DNA of 64,000 bases from Siphonodentalium dalli (GCA_032622095.1 CP136069.1:84530958-84594957); one strand, 5' to 3'; numbered from the stretch's first letter, positions 36,165 through 48,639 are shown. Numbers and translations: made by a program. Notes: a model not told the origin generated them from the letters alone.

Positions 36165-36830
36165 TCTTGTATAGCACATATGACCGAGGTTTCAAGGCGC
36201 TTGACAACCTTAAAATAAATAAACAAATTTCAAAACTTACAGTTCAGATATTCGATAATTATGTAGCCCGCATTGAAAGCTGGTTCATTAGTTCCACGCC
36301 CAAATGTTCAGAATAATAATCTGTGAATAAATGAGTTTTCAAAAGACCTTTGTATTCATCATATCCAGGACAGCTGCGGATGATCACCGGTAGAGAATTT
36401 CAGAGAGTCGGTCCGGCTATGGAAAACGATACGTCACTGAAACTACTGTCAATCTTCGGGTGCACTATAACGAGCATTAAGTCCTCTCATCTGAGATGCC
36501 TGGGTGGTACATATACACATCTTATCATTGAGGTGTTGTGGTGCACAGTTTTTTGATGACTTGTAAGTCATTGTGAGCACCTTGAACTTAATCCGTAGGG
36601 AAACGGGAAAGCCAGTGTAGTGTGAACAATGTTGGGGAGATCTTTACGTGGGATCTTACACACCACTGTGGCCGAGGTGTTTTGTATTCGCCGCAGTCTT
36701 GACATTTGTTTTTGGTTAAACTCGTACATCAACGAATTTCCGTGGTCCAAACGGATTATGATGAACGCATGCACTAATACTTCTGTGGCAGATCTGGTCA
36801 GGTCAGATAGCACCGTATTCGACTGATGTT
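36165..36830 (-). pseudogene. Decayed 3' end of a LINE (CR1/L2/Rex-like) reverse transcriptase
   Basis: Read on the minus strand, 36813-36568 gives SDLTRSATEVLVHAFIIIRL, then DHGNSL, RLRRIQNTSATVV and IPRKDL. This is the region after the catalytic core in non-LTR reverse transcriptases (family knowledge). A shift of frame after VHTTLA continues it as a VSLRIKFKVLTMTYK-like stretch. Past several stops the characteristic ORF2 C-terminus reappears as NSLPVIIRSCP and LLKTHLFTDYYS near 36300-36420. A tail with GCGCCTTGAAACC...TGCTATACAAG near 36165-36205 resembles the usual LINE 3' UTR. Catalytic motifs lie upstream and are absent. The plus-strand frame 36350-36556 is antisense to this remnant. 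Confidence 0.8.
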
Positions 36831-36839
36831 ACGGAGATG

Positions 36840-37202
36840 ATAATTTGCTGACTGGCAGAGTGTAGTAGTAGTGTGGGATGGCGATGAGGATTTGTCAGTG
36901 CCTAGAATATATAGAGGATAACTGGTGTTTCTTAGTTGATAGCGAAAATTATGTCATGCGTGAGCGAGTCAAATGTTATTTTGTTGAGCGAATCGGTATC
37001 CACTCAAAAACACTAGATATTCTGTTTATTATATACATTTGCAAAGACATTCTCCGTTTACGATGATAAATGTTCTCTTCTCACAATCACCTTCAATCGA
37101 TGTATCAAAGCCAACTGCTTATCGCTGCCTGTATGTTCACTTAACCATTTGCAGAATAGAGAAATAAAGTTCCTGATTCTTCCATTTTATTTCCCCCAAT
37201 TT
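36840..37202. other. No gene seen
   Basis: Nothing supported. The word TATTCTGTTTATTATATAC at 37018 also occurs at 48792. Confidence 0.4.
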
Positions 37203-37214
37203 AACTCTTTCATG

Positions 37215-37816
37215 CATGGTTCGCGCTGCCACTTGCCAAATTTGCCAATGGCAAAAATAATTCACATTGGCAAAAAATGTTTTCATTTGGCAAAAGTTTT
37301 GGCAAGTCACTTTTTAATTCCTCAATAAAGTTGAAAAATATCGATCAATCAATACCATTCATTTTAGGAAATTATTACAATGGAATTATATTATTTGTGT
37401 TATTATGGTTTCGCAAAAGTTAACACCTCCGTTAAGATGCAGTTAATCTGATATCATTAGTATCGATGGGTGGAGGGATTACCTCTATTTAGTGTGATGG
37501 TGGTGTTTACATAGCTAATCCTCTTGTGATGTTCCCTTCTGGTGAAGCAACTCTTCTGAGTCTTCTACCATTGTATTGTTCTGTGATTGGTTTATTATTG
37601 TATGATAAACCATAATAGAGATGAGAGTATAATTATTAACTGACTGCTTTTTATCGACATCAAACCGCGAGTGTCGAAACATAAGACTCAACCAAGGATG
37701 CAGAAAATGATACTATCGGGAATAATATTTGGCAAATTCTAAAAGAATTTGGCAAAAAATATTTTCATTTGGCAAATTATTTGGCAAAAGTTAATTTCGG
37801 TCCAGCGCGGACCCTG
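37215..37816. mobile_element. Non-autonomous hAT element E2, 602 bp
   Basis: Perfect 8 bp target duplications CTTTCATG at 37207-37214 and 37817-37824. Termini CATGGTTCGCGCTG and the complement of CAGGGTCCGCGCTGG match E1 (28326-29495). Subterminal clusters here read TTTGGCAAAA instead of TTTAGCCAAA. The insertion sits inside a family C end (TTAACTCTTTCATG | ACGGGAGTTGCGCTGG), giving a second nested pair. Confidence 0.9.
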
Positions 37817-37824
37817 CTTTCATG

Positions 37825-38174
37825 ACGGGAGTTGCGCTGGAGCATATACACCAACTATTAATGGTTATAACCAACGTACTGTACTAAGAACATGGAACAA
37901 AAGTATTGTTATTTTTTCGGCATACTAAAATGTGACATATGATCGTCCTGTGAAAAAAGATGCAGTTGAACTTGGCCCATTCTGAAATCTGAGTAGCAGC
38001 TGAAACTCATAATGCTACCTCAAGTACATGTCATTTTAAAAGTCAACGCTCACAATAATTTTTGTATATATGTACATTAATTCTGTTACTTTGTTATTAT
38101 TACAACGAAAGAGAGTTATTATATTTTTGTGTATCAAAGTGTTGTAACATATACCGGTAGTTTAGTTGCTATTC
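37825..38174. other. Remnant of family C end, then unannotated
   Basis: ACGGGAGTTGCGCTGGAGCA continues the element split by E2. The rest is AT-rich with no supported feature. Confidence 0.4.
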
Positions 38175-38655
38175 AAAGGCCCTCTTAATTTTCGAACCCC
38201 CAGATCACATATATAAAATATATGCCATATTATATACTATTTGAAAGAGGAAGCTCCAAAACATTTTATTATCAACTTATCTGGTGTAATAAACTGTGAA
38301 CATGTTGTTTTTGTTGAGTTACCAACATGTTTTTGTCATCTGGATTATAGTAAAAAGTGTATTATTTTCAATGGACGGGGAATAACTCTATATTTAAAAT
38401 AGAGTTATTCACCTTCCATTGAAAATACATCTTCAGTTTGAATTCTGTTGCATTCTGGGAGTCAAAATGGGGGAATCTTTCTATGATTTCAGCCGTTTCT
38501 ATTTCTCTATGGGCATCTTCTGAGACACAGACATTTCAAATGGTGATGAATTATATTATTTTAATCATATTTTATGGCATAGATTATTATTATAATCGGA
38601 TTTCAACTCACTATACAAAAATTATCGGTGACTCGAAAATTAAGTGGGCCTTTAA
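38175..38655. mobile_element. MITE family A, copy A2
   Basis: AAAGGCCCTCTTAATTTTCG to its complement ending CCTTTAA. Uninterrupted, so it shows the unoccupied arrangement for A1. Core inverted repeat around GGGGAATAACTCTATATTTA. Confidence 0.8.
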
Positions 38656-39024
38656 AGATCTATCTCTTCCCGGCAGTACTTCAAACGACAACACAACTTC
38701 AGCTATTGTTACCAAAAACTAACAAGTTGTATATAGTTTCCAAGTTATAAAATATTAAATAGGAAACAAGGACGCTTGTCGTGAATAGCTTCTATCAATT
38801 AATATTGATATTATTTTTATTTTTCTGGTATAATACATACAAACTTTCTGGACAGTTTAACAGGCTATTTTTTAGAACAGAAACTTGAGGCGATCTATCA
38901 GAAAATTTGGGAGCGTAGCAAGAAGACAAACGTTATCTTGTTCGCACCCTCCATCAAGGCTTAATTCATTTTGAATCGAAGAGATTTCACTGTCAACATC
39001 AGAAATAAACACTTAATAACATTT
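38656..39024. other. No gene seen
   Basis: AT-rich sequence with no supported feature. Confidence 0.4.
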
Positions 39025-39280
39025 CCATGACTGGAGCTTCATGAAATTTTGCGAAAACCCTGTGCCAATGCTTTCTCCTATATATACGAGTCTCCCATAG
39101 GGAGCCTCGCATATATAAGAAAATGCATTGGCCTAACAATATTTACCTTGACCATGTAAGCCAGTGCATTCTCTTATATATGTGAGGCAACCGAGGCTCC
39201 CTATGGGCGTCTTGAATATATAAGAGATTGCACTGGCACAGGATATTCAGTGCTGCACGAGTGTAGCTACGTCAAGAAAG
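39025..39280. repeat. Family C hairpin pair, copy C8
   Basis: CATTTCCATGACTGGAGCTT start, type-A palindrome, linker (AACAATATTTACCTTGACC), type-B palindrome. It ends AGCTACGTCAAGAAAGGGTT. Confidence 0.75.
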
Positions 39281-39390
39281 GGTTTTTGCTTTGTAGACAA
39301 TAATTTACTCAATCTTCAGTTATGTCAGTGTTTTATCCACAAACAAAACTATTTGTATTCTTGAAATATGGTTTTATAAAAATTATGTTC

Positions 39391-39580
39391 TACAGTAATG
39401 CCCTAAATAATCGACTCCTTAACCACGGCAGAATTATGGGTAATTTTTCAGGATTTAGTCGGAAATATGGCATTGAGAGCTTTCCAATGAATGGCAACAA
39501 GCTATATTTCCGACTAAATCCTGAAAAATTACCCAAAGTTCTGCTGTGGTTAAGGAGTCGATTATTTAGGGCATTATGCA
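39391..39580. mobile_element. TA-flanked fold-back MITE, copy D5
   Basis: TACAGTAATGCCCTAAATAA to the complement with an altered end (GGGCATTATGCA). The centre reads GGCATTGAGAGCTTTCCAATG. Confidence 0.75.
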
Positions 39581-39654
39581 CTATCTTCAAATTCAGTGCC
39601 ACCTAGTCTTCATACCATCTCAACTCTATCTTTTAAAGGCATGGATAGCCTTCA

Positions 39655-40085
39655 TTATCTATATATATAAAAGATTAGGATCTGTCTGTCTATCTGTCTG
39701 TCTACCGTCCGTCTGTCTGGATTTTTTCCCCCAGACTGCTGGTCTGATTTCAACCAAATTTGGTGTGGCAACTCGGGGTACCCTGGCAAAGGTTTTAACA
39801 GCATTAGTTTTTACAAAATTAAGTCCACTGGTTTTATATCAGAACCAAATAAGTCCAATATGAACCAATGTCAATATTTAGGTCCAATATGAACCTATTT
39901 GCCTTGAGGATATATTGAAGTAGCATAACAATATGATCAATATATATAAAAGAGTAGTATATGTCTGTCATGTGCGCAAAGCACACTCAGGGACCAGAGG
40001 CCCCTCTTTGTGCAGGGGCTGCAGGCCCCTCTGATGCTGAATAAAGGTTCCCAAAGAGCCTGTTTAGGCCAGTAGGTTATAAGTT
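39655..40085. repeat. Minisatellite-type element fragment K5
   Basis: TATATATAAAAGATTAGGAT, a CTGTCTGTCTATCTGTCTG microsatellite, then a unit around GATTTCAACCAAATTTGGTG. It closes with GCAAAGCACACTCAGGG and GGGGCTGCAGGCC, words shared with 23580-24560. Confidence 0.5.
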
Positions 40086-41075
40086 AGAAATAACCAAATT
40101 GTGAAAATTTCCTCAAGAATATACTAATAGTTTTTTTTGTGAGCCAAGCATTTGTTTATATACAGCGCGTAAATAGTGAGTAATATTAAAGCAAAACAAC
40201 ACCGTGGTGATCTTGTTAGGAGAGTGATTCTTGGTGACCCATTCAACACCGAAATCTTGAGAGGAGAGCACTTTGCCAGTATGTTGTAAACAACTTGGTG
40301 GAATTTCTAACCAAACTTCATTAGTGGGGTCTCCCCTGTGTTGAGTGTTTTGATTATTGCATACTCATTTGTACTGTTTGTTTACATAACATATTGTTTG
40401 TTTACTAACATGACAATAACATGAAATTTACGCAATATTTATGATGTGTAGGAACAAAGTTTGTCTATAATATAATATTCTTTAACGGATGTGACTATTT
40501 TAATAGCAATATCCACTGCCAATGCTTACCGTATCTTTAATATTATGTATTAACATTTTATAATTATTATCACATTCAAGTGATATATGGGATCTTATTG
40601 CTTTTTGGCATTTTTATAAGATTATAAGCGGACATATATGGGGTTTTAAGAAGAATATTTTAGTAATTTCTCTGTCATATTCAATATGTCCCATAGTCAT
40701 TGTATATCCCTCAAGCATATAGTTATTTATATATATAGAACACTTTACATTTAACCTTAATTTGTTTAAATTTTTCTGTTAATACTGAAATGGTTTCAAC
40801 TAAATAAAATACATGTATGTTCTTGGCATGGAATTCAACTCAAGAGCAAGACTTCTTATAACAGTTTGTAACTTGTAGAATATTTTACCCATATTTTCAC
40901 ATTACAGAAACTCAAAATAAGTCAAATTTTTTTACGCTCATAATCAGTATCATAAAACTAATGAAGGGAGATGATGTTATCCTGCTTTTAGTGTGCACCC
41001 TTTTGAGAAGAACTACTGCTAAATTCAAAAGTCATAAAACCACAATGAGGGTACATAATTCATTTACCATTCCAT
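40086..41075. other. No gene recognised
   Basis: AT-rich sequence. No frame over about 60 codons and no repeat match within the window. Confidence 0.45.
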
Positions 41076-41493
41076 GGTGTGTCTGTCACTAGCAGAATGA
41101 GTTATCCAGAGGGTGAATTTAGTGATGCTATTCCGCACAGCAGGCTAGCATCACCAAATTCACCCTCTCGGGACCTCATTCTTCTTAGGCCTCATCTTCT
41201 GGGAAGTACCTAGAGTCTCAAATTAACATTGTTTTTAGTACTTTTTCCCTTCTGGGAAGTTTCTATATCCCCTAATTTGCAGAAGATAAAATGCACAATG
41301 GAGGTAACTTATGGGTGAACATCACCAACTTCAATCTGATCCTAGGTCTCCCATAGCAGTTGAGGCTTGAGCAGAGTGAGGTCCCCAGAGGGGGGAATTT
41401 GCGTGATGCTAGCCCACACCGTGTGGGATAGCATTGCTATATTCACCCTCTGGGGACTTCATTCTGCAAATGACAGACACACTATTTGCAGGC
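41076..41493. repeat. Hairpin family L, full composite copy L2
   Basis: Two hairpins of about 95 bp of the AATGAGGTCCCCAGAGGG type (41094-41190 and 41376-41470) are joined by about 185 bp. The outer ends are GTGTGTCTGTCACTAGCA and its complement (ATGACAGACACAC), so the whole unit is an inverted repeat. Confidence 0.7.
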
Positions 41494-42330
41494 TTGGCAT
41501 TTAATCTGGTCCCATAGGGTGCCTAGTCACAAACGAGTGGTCCGCCTGCAGTTAGCCAGGTATACTGACATTTGAACATGCTCATATGACAAGCATACAT
41601 GAACATTTTCTCCATGAGTGAAATCAGTCATTATCCTCAAAAATATCACAGCCGTACTTACCTTTTTTTTAGGTGTATATAATGTAGGCACTATAGCCCT
41701 GGTTGTAGCTGACTATATATCTGATGAGGCCAAAGAAAATTAAATGACTGGTTTGGGCTACAAGCCGAGAAAAAAAAATAGGGTCGGTAGGTAGGCTTTA
41801 AATTAAATTTTTTTGATTAAATATATTTTTTTATTTTGACATATACTTATGACTTCTCTTGTGGGTATTTTACTCTGCAAGATTGACATATAACTACTTT
41901 TGATTATTTTTGTATAAATTTTAATATAACACAATACTTTTATTTAGAAATCAACCTATTCTGAGATGCTTAAATGTGTTTTTTTGTGTTATGAAATTTT
42001 TGGATAAAACCATGAAAAAAACTTTAGGGTAGGGGGTTTAAAATAGGGTTGTAAGGAAACCCAAACCACAAGTATTGTTTTCTTTGGCCTGACCATAGGG
42101 GTGGTAAATGTTTTGAGCCATGGTAAACGTCTTATGTTCATGTATATGAACAAATCTAATTTTCGTTGTTTATATTGAACGTTATATCGCATTTATATAT
42201 AATATAAATTTCATATACATATTACTGAAATGGAAGTTCACTCAAATGATACACATGACTTTCTATGGTGCTCCAAATATTAGATACAAATACAATTATC
42301 AAAATTTATGTTCTCTAGCATCACTAAAAT
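41494..42330. other. No gene recognised
   Basis: AT-rich sequence. The minus-strand frame 41989-42192 has no motif. Confidence 0.4.
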
Positions 42331-42690
42331 CACCCTCTGGAGACCTAATTCTGCATTACCTCATCAGCTATTGAAGACATAGACTCAGATTGAAGTTCCC
42401 AAATGGTGAATATTGTGATGTGCACCCATTGGGAACCTCAATTATGCAATGTGTCATCTGCCAATTTGGGGATATAGGGAAACAAAACTAACATAGAAAT
42501 AGAATCTATGTGAAGTAGTTTCTATAGAAATCTGATGATAAAGTAACTTTCCAGAGAAGATGAGACCTAAGCAGAATGAGGTCTCCAGAGGGTGAATTTA
42601 GTGATGCTAGCCCTCTATGCAGGATAGCGTCACAAAATTCACCCTCTGTGGACCTCATTCTGCAAATGACAGGCACATTATTCTCAGGCC
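42331..42690. repeat. Hairpin family L, inverted copy L3
   Basis: A degraded hairpin at about 42395-42450 and a good one at 42566-42665, in opposite order to L2. It ends CTGCAAATGACAGGCACATT. Confidence 0.65.
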
Positions 42691-42915
42691 TGTACCCGGC
42701 ACATCCATTCCACTTTCTTAGTAATAGTTGTATTGACCTATTATAGTGAAATTTGACAGTGAAAAATCCATCATATCTCTGTTTTTTGTGCAGAAACTAT
42801 GGGCTGGCGCATTTACATGCACAGTCACATTGAACTGTGAACAACAAACAGTGAAGCAGATGAACAGACTCCAATAAAAAAAAAATTGGAAACATTTTGC
42901 GCAAGACTGTTTTAT

Positions 42916-43392
42916 TTAAAGGTACTCAATCCGATAAAACTCCTCTCAATTACTATTTCAATGGCTTCGGGGGTCAAAAATATTTTATTCGAGTCGAGGA
43001 AGTCACCCATCAAAGCTCAGATTTGTTAGATATCGATTTTAGAAATCTAATATTTTTCATTATCGGGAATACTATCTGGCCCAGAACTCAGTCAAAATTG
43101 CATTAAAATTACCACTTGATTTTAGAGTTATCCATCCTTGTCTGTTTGAATAGATTTGGAGAACACATCCAGAGCAGATTACGGCAGTTATTAGTACTCA
43201 TCTCGAGAACATAACAAATTTGAAAAATCAATATCTAATAATTCTGAGCTTTGTTTGATGGGTTCCTCGACTCGAATCAAATATTTTTTACCCCCAAAGC
43301 CAAAGAAATAGTAATATAGGACCCTCTGATCGGATTGTTGTTGTTGGAATCTGTTGAGATGGGGACCCTCTTAAGGATTGAGTACCTTTAAT
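42916..43392. mobile_element. MITE family B, copy B3
   Basis: TTAAAGGTACTCAATCCGAT to its complement GATTGAGTACCTTTAA. Very close to B5 at 61159-61634 over the full length, pointing to recent amplification. Confidence 0.85.
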
Positions 43393-43420
43393 AATGTCAA
43401 AAGTATGTCTCTTAGTGATC

Positions 43421-43893
43421 TTAAAGGCCCACTTAATTTTCGAACCCCCAGATTACATTATATAAAATATATGCCATTTTATATACCATTTGAAAGAGGA
43501 AGCACCAAAACATTGTATTATCAACTTATCCGGTGTAATAAACTGTGGACATGTTTTTGTTGAGTTGCCAATGCGTTATGTCATAAAGATTAAAGTAAAA
43601 ATCAGTATTATTTTCAATGCAGCGGGAATAACTCTATATATTAAAGATATAATTCTTCCCCTTCCATTGAAAAAGTTTGAATTCTGTTGCATTCTGGGTG
43701 CCAGAGGGGGGGGGGGGGGGTCTTCAGCAGGTTTCTATTTCTCTGTGGGCATCTTCTGAGACACAGATGTTTCAAATAGTGATGAATTATAGTATTTGAA
43801 TCATATGTTATGGCATAGATTGTTATTAAAACTGTATATCAAGTCACTATAAAAAAAAATAATCGGTGACTTGAAAATTAAGTGGGCCATTAA
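43421..43893. mobile_element. MITE family A, copy A3
   Basis: TTAAAGGCCCACTTAATTTT to a right end AAGTGGGCCATTAA. A 13-nt G run lies near 43708-43720. It starts 28 bp after B3. The 89-codon frame inside (43490-43759) recurs in A1 and A4 and is a repeat by-product. Confidence 0.85.
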
Positions 43894-44554
43894 TGGCTGG
43901 TGCTATCACTTATTCATAACAACTCATAATTGATATCATGAAACAATCACTTCCATGATAGTTTGTTATGGAAACAGATCTGGTACCTATTCAGATAAAA
44001 AAAAAAACATTATGAATAATTTGCGTGATATATCTGATTTTGGATTATGCCCCTTTTTTATTTTACGAAAATGGCAATATCCATACTATTACTATTAAAA
44101 TTAAATACAACAATCAAATACAGAATGCAAAACACCTGATTGTGCACACCATTTTGGAAAAATTGTTAGTCTCAAGATTTTAAATCCTTATTCACTTTCT
44201 GTTACTGCATGTTGTGTTCATGGTATTACATAAACTATAACATTCTGATTTTGTCATGAATAAAATAAAATTAATGCTAAACCTGACTGAATGCTCAACC
44301 CTAAATGGTAGTCTTGTGGCAGTTCTTCAATTCCCAGGGTTGCTCGTCCTTTGGGATACGATGACTGGAAACCGTGGCCCATAACCCCTTCATAGGCAAA
44401 GAATTATAAAATTTGTAGCATAGGCACAGTGGGGAATCACGTGGTTTCGGGTTGATGAGTGTCATGCATTCAAAATGGCCGAGGCAATCGAAAATAGCGA
44501 CCAAAATGAGGAAAAGGGTAATAAACTAAGATATAACATATTGCCTTCTTTTTT
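43894..44554. other. No gene recognised
   Basis: No supported feature. The minus-strand frame 44301-44504 has no motif. Confidence 0.4.
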
Positions 44555-44815
44555 GTCAGTTACGAGCAGATGCTATACTATTTTTCAAACAAGCTGATGC
44601 CTCATTTGTGTCCAAATTCACATTTGTTTGCTCTTACATTCTGACCAAAGTTAATAGTCGAAGTATTCTCCTAGATGTATGGACTGGTTTATATTCCACG
44701 CATATCCGACTGGCAACTTTGGTCAGAATGTTATAGAAAACCACTGAGTATTTACGAACAAATAAGGTATCAACCTGTTTCAAAAACAAGCTAGCATATG
44801 CTCGTAATAGTCAAA
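44555..44815. repeat. Fold-back repeat, about 260 bp
   Basis: GTTACGAGCAGATGCTATAC ... CATTCTGACCAAAGTT and its inverse AACTTTGGTCAGAATG ... AGCATATGCTCGTAAT form arms of about 100 bp around an unpaired centre. Confidence 0.75.
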
Positions 44816-44848
44816 ATGCTATGTTTTGTGTTAGTTCCTCATACATTA

Positions 44849-45651
44849 TTATACCCCCCGCAACGAAGTTAGGGGGGGTATACTGGAGTCAGCTTGTCCG
44901 TCCGTCCGTCCGTCGTCCGTCCGTCATCCGTCGTCCGTCCGTCCGTGGACACAAATTTGTCTGGAGTTTTTCTCAGTCGTTTTTTAATCAATTTCCGTGA
45001 AACTTGGCACAGACATCAAGCACCATGGGAACCTGTGCACCTGCGATTATGACGTCTGTCGGACTTTTTGTTGGTGGAGTTATCCCCCCCTTTTCGACTT
45101 AGAATATTTTCGCAACATGTATACTTTTGTCCGAGCTTTTATTCCTACATTTTTCGGTCAATTTTTTAAAAACGTGGCACAGATATTTAGTACCATGGGA
45201 ACTTGTGCACCTGCGATTATGACGTCTGTCCGACATTTTTTGGTGGAGTTATCCCCCTTTTTTGACTTAGAATTTTTTTTTGCAACATGCATAATTTTGT
45301 CCGAGCTTTTATTCCTACATTTTTCGGTCAATGTTTTTTAATCTTGGCACTGATATTTAGTACCATGGGAACCTGTGCACCTGCGATTATGACGTCTGTC
45401 CGACATTTTTTGTGTGGAGTTATTCCCCTTTTTCGACTTAGAAATTTTTTCTCAACATACATCATTTTGTCCAAGCTTTTATTCCTACATTTTTCGGTCA
45501 TTAGGTATAAGATTAGGGTTATGGTTGTACACCTGCAAAGGGAACTGTTATTTTATTATTTTAACTAAATGTTTACTGACATGTGAAACATCTTAGTATT
45601 TTAAAAACGGGGGTATCCGTAGTCCCATTGGGACAGTCACACCTCTAGTTA
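44849..45651. repeat. Minisatellite element K6, 170 bp units
   Basis: ATACCCCCCGCAACGAAG start, CCGTCCGTCGTCCG microsatellite (44900-44945), then three units with ACCATGGGAACCTGTGCACC-like words at 45022, 45192 and 45362 (170 bp apart). It ends at CGGGGGTATCCGTAGTCCCA. Overlapping open frames of 60-114 codons here come from the repeat. Confidence 0.8.
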
Positions 45652-46369
45652 ATTTGTGCATTTGCACTAGCCTCGGCCAGACAATAACACTATAAGGCAT
45701 TCAGATGGCTACGATATGCGTCTGTTACAATGCATCTGTTAACCCACACAACGGATAGATTCTATTTACAAATGCAACATTAACTGTAATACATACCTAT
45801 ATGGTATTGTAATTAAAGTTGAATGTTTGTCTCTGAAACATGCATTCTGATTGGACGAAAGCTGCGAATTGTTTTCGATTCACCAGAATTGGCCACTGAT
45901 TGGAGGACTAATTTTGAATTAAGCATGTTGTCATTGAAACAAATCCTAAAATACATTACCATGATGCCAGGAGTCATGTAATTGAGTTAACCGGAACATT
46001 GTTTTCCATTGACACGTTAACAGGAAGTTGTTCTGGTGCTGTTAAGAGTAACCCCATGGAACGTACCCATAGATTTGATCACGGAAAAAAGGATATCTCA
46101 CTTCAAAGCATGTAATATTGAGAAAGTGCTTTTCATGCAGATTCTTTAAAATGTTTTGATGGACTGAATTACAATGGAGAAAAACGTACCCTGTTTCATT
46201 GGATAATCAGGGATTTGAGCATGAAAACAGCCGGCTCATTCACAAACTCTTCTCATGTTCGAATCTCCGAATATCAAACATAACATAAAATGTTTATTTC
46301 CTAAAGCGTGTGCATTATGATGTTTCTTGTTTTCAATTGATAAAAGATGGAGGCAAAGTGGGCTTGCAT
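45652..46369. other. No gene recognised
   Basis: Mixed-composition sequence with no motif-bearing frame. Confidence 0.4.
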
Positions 46370-46645
46370 CGCTAAATTCACTCTCTGGACTATATATAGT
46401 CTCAAATTAACATTGTTTTTAGTTACTTTTCCCCCCGTCTGTTCAGTTTCTATATCCCCTAGTTTGCAGAAGAGAAAATGCACAATCAAGGTGTCTAATG
46501 GGTGAACATCAACTTCAACTGGGGAACTTCAATCTGATCCTAGGTCACCAATAGCAGTTGAGGCCAAAGCAGAATGAGGTTCCCAGAGGGTGAATTTAGT
46601 GATGCTAGCCCGATGACAAATGACAGACACATTATTTTAAGGCTT
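46370..46645. repeat. Hairpin family L, broken copy L4
   Basis: Half hairpins at about 46370 and 46570-46610 share the internal stretch CTATATCCCCTAGTTTGCAG with L2. Both lack the partner arm. Confidence 0.55.
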
Positions 46646-46903
46646 GTATACATAATTTAGAGGCACCAACACCCATGTCTGAAAGCACACCCAGCACAAG
46701 GTTAAAATTCAACAGACTGATATTTGATTGATTTTTATTGGCAAATATATATATGTACCTGGTATGTACAAATTATACAGATAAATTTGCTTATATTTAC
46801 AGTCTTAATTTCATATATGGAAGGGTTAGATGGTCCCATGGCCATTAGTTTGTGCATGGATGAACTGATGTATCTGCCTGAATCAAAACAGATTATTGCT
46901 TAA
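46646..46903. other. No gene seen
   Basis: AT-rich sequence with no supported feature. Confidence 0.4.
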
Positions 46904-47756
46904 TAGTCCAGTCAAACTAAGGTTTGACCTTGACAAAATTTGTACAGAAATAGTTTTAACTTTTTTCGAAGTAGTGTACAATTATAAAAAGTTCGCTACG
47001 AGATCTGTGTGCAACTTTCTGCAATTTATTGCAGGTACCCAAAATTGACAATTTCGCAATTGATTTTAGGGGTAGGGTTAAGTATCGAGCATATTTTGCG
47101 AAATTTTAAAAACAAATATTTGCGGTATTTTATATCACAATGGCCACAAATGATCACTCTTGTATCTTCCTCCAGAATCAAGATGGCGTCCAAATTGGCC
47201 AAGTTAATCAGGAAGTGATTTTTGGCCAACCCAATTATTATGCTGCCCTCTCATAAAACATACTGATTGATACATAATTGCTTTGATGCAAACATGTATG
47301 CTTGCAATGACCAACAGCTCTTAATTATTAACAAAACATAACATTAAGGCCAAAAATAAAGATATTTGATCTCGGGCAATTTTTTTTTAAATCAATGCGA
47401 GTGGGAGGGTTTTATTTTTTTCTGCTCACGACTGGCATAGTAAGCATGGGTTATTATACCTTCCCAGGTCCAGACAGTGTAGGGAGAACTTTGTAATGGA
47501 TTTAAACTAATTATTTAATCTGATATGAAGAATGACAATATGCTACCCGCACATCATATAGGGATTACCTAGAAGATATATATATTGATATTATTTTAAT
47601 ATCGGCACAATCATGCTTAACAACATGCTCAGAACCACATATCTGATTCTTACAAAAATACGGAACGTAAATAGTCGAATCAAAAGATAAAGTGATCTTC
47701 CAAACTATCATCTAAAGCAAATTTGAGTTTTGAGACAGTGCAAATTTTTTTGGGAT

Positions 47757-47842
47757 TGGGTGGGATTCGAACCCCGGCCCATGACGTCGAGCGCGCCTTG
47801 CGACTCAAAGTCCGACGTCAATACCACATGGCCACCGAAGCG
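47757..47842 (-). repeat. tRNA-derived SINE head / tRNA-like sequence
   Basis: On the minus strand an A-box-like TGGCCATGTGG near the start and a B-box GGTTCGAATCC near the end are separated by about 60 nt. GGTGG/CCACC could pair as an acceptor stem. The long region between the anticodon-like TTTGAGT and the T arm suggests descent from a class II (Ser/Leu) tRNA. It does not fold as a clean functional tRNA, so I call it a SINE head or pseudo-tRNA. Confidence 0.55.
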
Positions 47843-48025
47843 ACCCCAAAAAAGGAAGCTCGAATGGCCGCTGTATTCCGACGTCGCACTTAGGACACTA
47901 TATGCACATTGCTACTCTGCTATATCTCCTATATATATATATTATCATGTCACCTGGTTGGATCGACCAATGATGACGCTCCGTTGGTAGAAGCATATCA
48001 GGAGACATGGGGTCATCACCTTTGT

Positions 48026-48060
48026 AGCCCGTCTCATATGGAATCCATATGGGACGGGCT
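48026..48060. repeat. 17-18 bp arm hairpin inside element I
   Basis: AGCCCGTCTCATATGGA followed at once by its inverse ATCCATATGGGACGGGCT, with one mismatch. Confidence 0.75.
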
Positions 48061-48465
48061 AGGTTCCCATATGGGGTCGATGTCCGCCATTTTGTTTTTC
48101 ATGGAACTCTGCCGCCTCGGGTATATTTTCGGTGTATTTTGGCGCCAACAAAAAGGGATATCTGTCGGAAATCAAGTTCTGTTAATTTAAAGACACAGTA
48201 CCATATACCAAAACCTGCATGTGATATATTTGAGAAATTCTAAACACTCATAAATTAACTATCAAACTCAAGTTTGTTGTCCTGCTTCTGGTAATTAGCC
48301 ATTGACTCAATGCGTTGACGTTCAACGCCCATGACTCGTCACTGTGACGTTACATAAGTTAATAGCCATAGACAACAAATTTACTTACCGGCAGGTAATG
48401 AACTTCGTATAAGTAATTCAAATTCTCACACGGAAAACATGATATTTTGGTGACATGATAAAATC

Positions 48466-48605
48466 GTTACAGGGCTCGTTGTTGCCGGCTACGGTGACAT
48501 ATGAGGCTCAGCGAGATTAATATCGGGCTCGGCTAGCGCCTCGCCCGATATTAATCTCACTTCGCCTCATATGACACCGTATCCGGCAACAACTCGCCCT
48601 GTAAC
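48466..48605. repeat. Palindrome with arms of about 68 bp inside element I
   Basis: GTTACAGGGCTCGTTGTTGC ... GAGATTAATATCGGGC, tip TCGGCTAGCGCCTC, then the inverse ending CGCCCTGTAAC. Low mismatch. Confidence 0.85.
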
Positions 48606-48639
48606 TTATACTATAGAGACCTTAAAATGTGTATATAGA

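Noticed and set aside
36350-36556. 68-codon plus-strand frame
   Set aside because: Antisense to the decayed LINE C-terminus, which explains the sequence better.
47757-47842. Functional tRNA gene
   Set aside because: A and B box-like words are present, but the anticodon arm and acceptor pairing are poor and the variable region is atypical. Kept as a SINE head only.
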